14,314 nucleotides of DNA from PHAA01 sp040217755. GTDB lineage: Bacteria; Bacillota; Syntrophomonadia; Syntrophomonadales; Syntrophomonadaceae. Under the pieces are notes generated by a model. It saw only the letters and a program-made list of their open reading frames with translations. It was not told where the DNA came from and did not search any database. The stretch's first letter is position 1. The number at the start of each line of letters is the position of its first letter. The position numbers and the translations under genes were made by a program. Shown here in pieces: positions 14,239 to 14,314 of the stretch. The stretch covers positions 1 to 14,314 of the forward strand of contig JBEHWJ010000054.1 in assembly GCA_040217755.1 (NCBI GenBank). The letters are read 5' to 3'.

Positions 14239-14247
14239 AGGGCTTCA

Positions 14248-14314
14248 TTACGAGGCGACCTCAAGCATTAACTCAGAGACCATATCTCGCAGGGTTACTA
14301 TATCAAAAGGTTTG
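14248..14314 (-). CDS. C-terminal end of a response regulator, probably Spo0F-like (cut by window edge)
   Basis: The last 21 codons are visible, reading KPFDIVTLRDMVSELMLEVAS and ending at TAA (14250-14248). K-P-F-D is the conserved end of receiver domains: the Lys that contacts the phospho-Asp, followed by cis-Pro. Helix alpha5 follows and then the chain stops, so this is a single-domain receiver with no output domain. B. subtilis Spo0F likewise ends KPFDI plus a short helix and lies upstream of fbaA, the transaldolase gene, murAA, glpX and rho. Synteny therefore favours a Spo0F-type sporulation phosphorelay protein. The rest lies beyond position 14314. Confidence 0.75.
   Translation of the reverse strand, partial: KPFDIVTLRDMVSELMLEVAS

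Larger units (their letters stand above)
13792..14247. other. 456-nt non-coding region upstream of tal, structured
   Basis: No convincing gene is visible. The longest protein-like frame is a 39-codon minus-strand frame (14034-13915, GTG start) with a poorly placed ribosome-binding site. The stretch holds two perfect palindromes next to the response-regulator end, and a GGTTCC...GGAACC inverted repeat at 14078-14100. A 12-bp bulged hairpin lies at 13948-13887, and a GGCGG...CCGCC hairpin just upstream of the tal ribosome-binding site. I found no good sigma-A promoter and no intrinsic terminator with a U-run on the minus strand. I could not match it to a known riboswitch or small RNA. A long structured leader, a small RNA or the decayed remains of the missing fbaA position are all possible. 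Confidence 0.5.

Overview
The window is about 14.3 kb of dense bacterial chromosome of roughly 50% GC, with every convincing gene on the minus strand. Gene content and order point to a Firmicute of the Clostridia type. The tail of a Spo0F-like response regulator is followed by transaldolase, glpX, rho, rpmE, prfA, prmC, ywlC (Sua5), ywlE, rpiB and glyA, which is the backbone known from Bacillus subtilis and many Clostridia. fbaA and murA, which lie in this run in B. subtilis, are absent. A Syntrophomonas- or Desulfotomaculum-like host is plausible, but the sequence alone does not fix the genus.

Reading in the direction of transcription (high to low coordinates): (1) 14314-14248 holds the last 21 codons of a response regulator. 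(2) 14247-13792 is a gene-free stretch with two perfect palindromes and a large hairpin. (3) 13791-9847 carries transaldolase, class II fructose-1,6-bisphosphatase (glpX), rho and a LysM/M23 cell-wall hydrolase, closed by a strong intrinsic terminator. (4) 9770-7475 carries a radical SAM protein of unknown function and a YhaM-like OB-HD protein. (5) 7474-6984 is a self-contained rpmE unit with its own sigma-A promoter, leader hairpin and terminator; a possible insertion-sequence end lies just upstream. (6) 6940-3 is a tight operon: a DUF1385 membrane protein, RF1, the RF1 methyltransferase PrmC, Sua5, the phosphatase YwlE, a fused RpiB-GlyA protein, a dCMP deaminase and a MazG-like protein.

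The genes fall into three jobs. Translation and transcription: RF1 with its modifying enzyme, L31, tRNA t6A synthesis and Rho. Carbon flow: transaldolase, FBPase and ribose-5-phosphate isomerase link gluconeogenesis to pentose phosphates. Nucleotide and one-carbon supply: RpiB gives ribose-5-phosphate, SHMT gives methylene-THF, dCMP deaminase gives dUMP, and the MazG-like protein probably hydrolyses nucleotides.

I see no phage, CRISPR array or defence island. The most unusual items are the in-frame RpiB-GlyA fusion, a probable CTG start on ywlE, altered motifs in PrmC (NLPY), RF1 (GGQC) and Sua5 (linker motif missing), many TTG starts, and the structured non-coding region upstream of the transaldolase gene.
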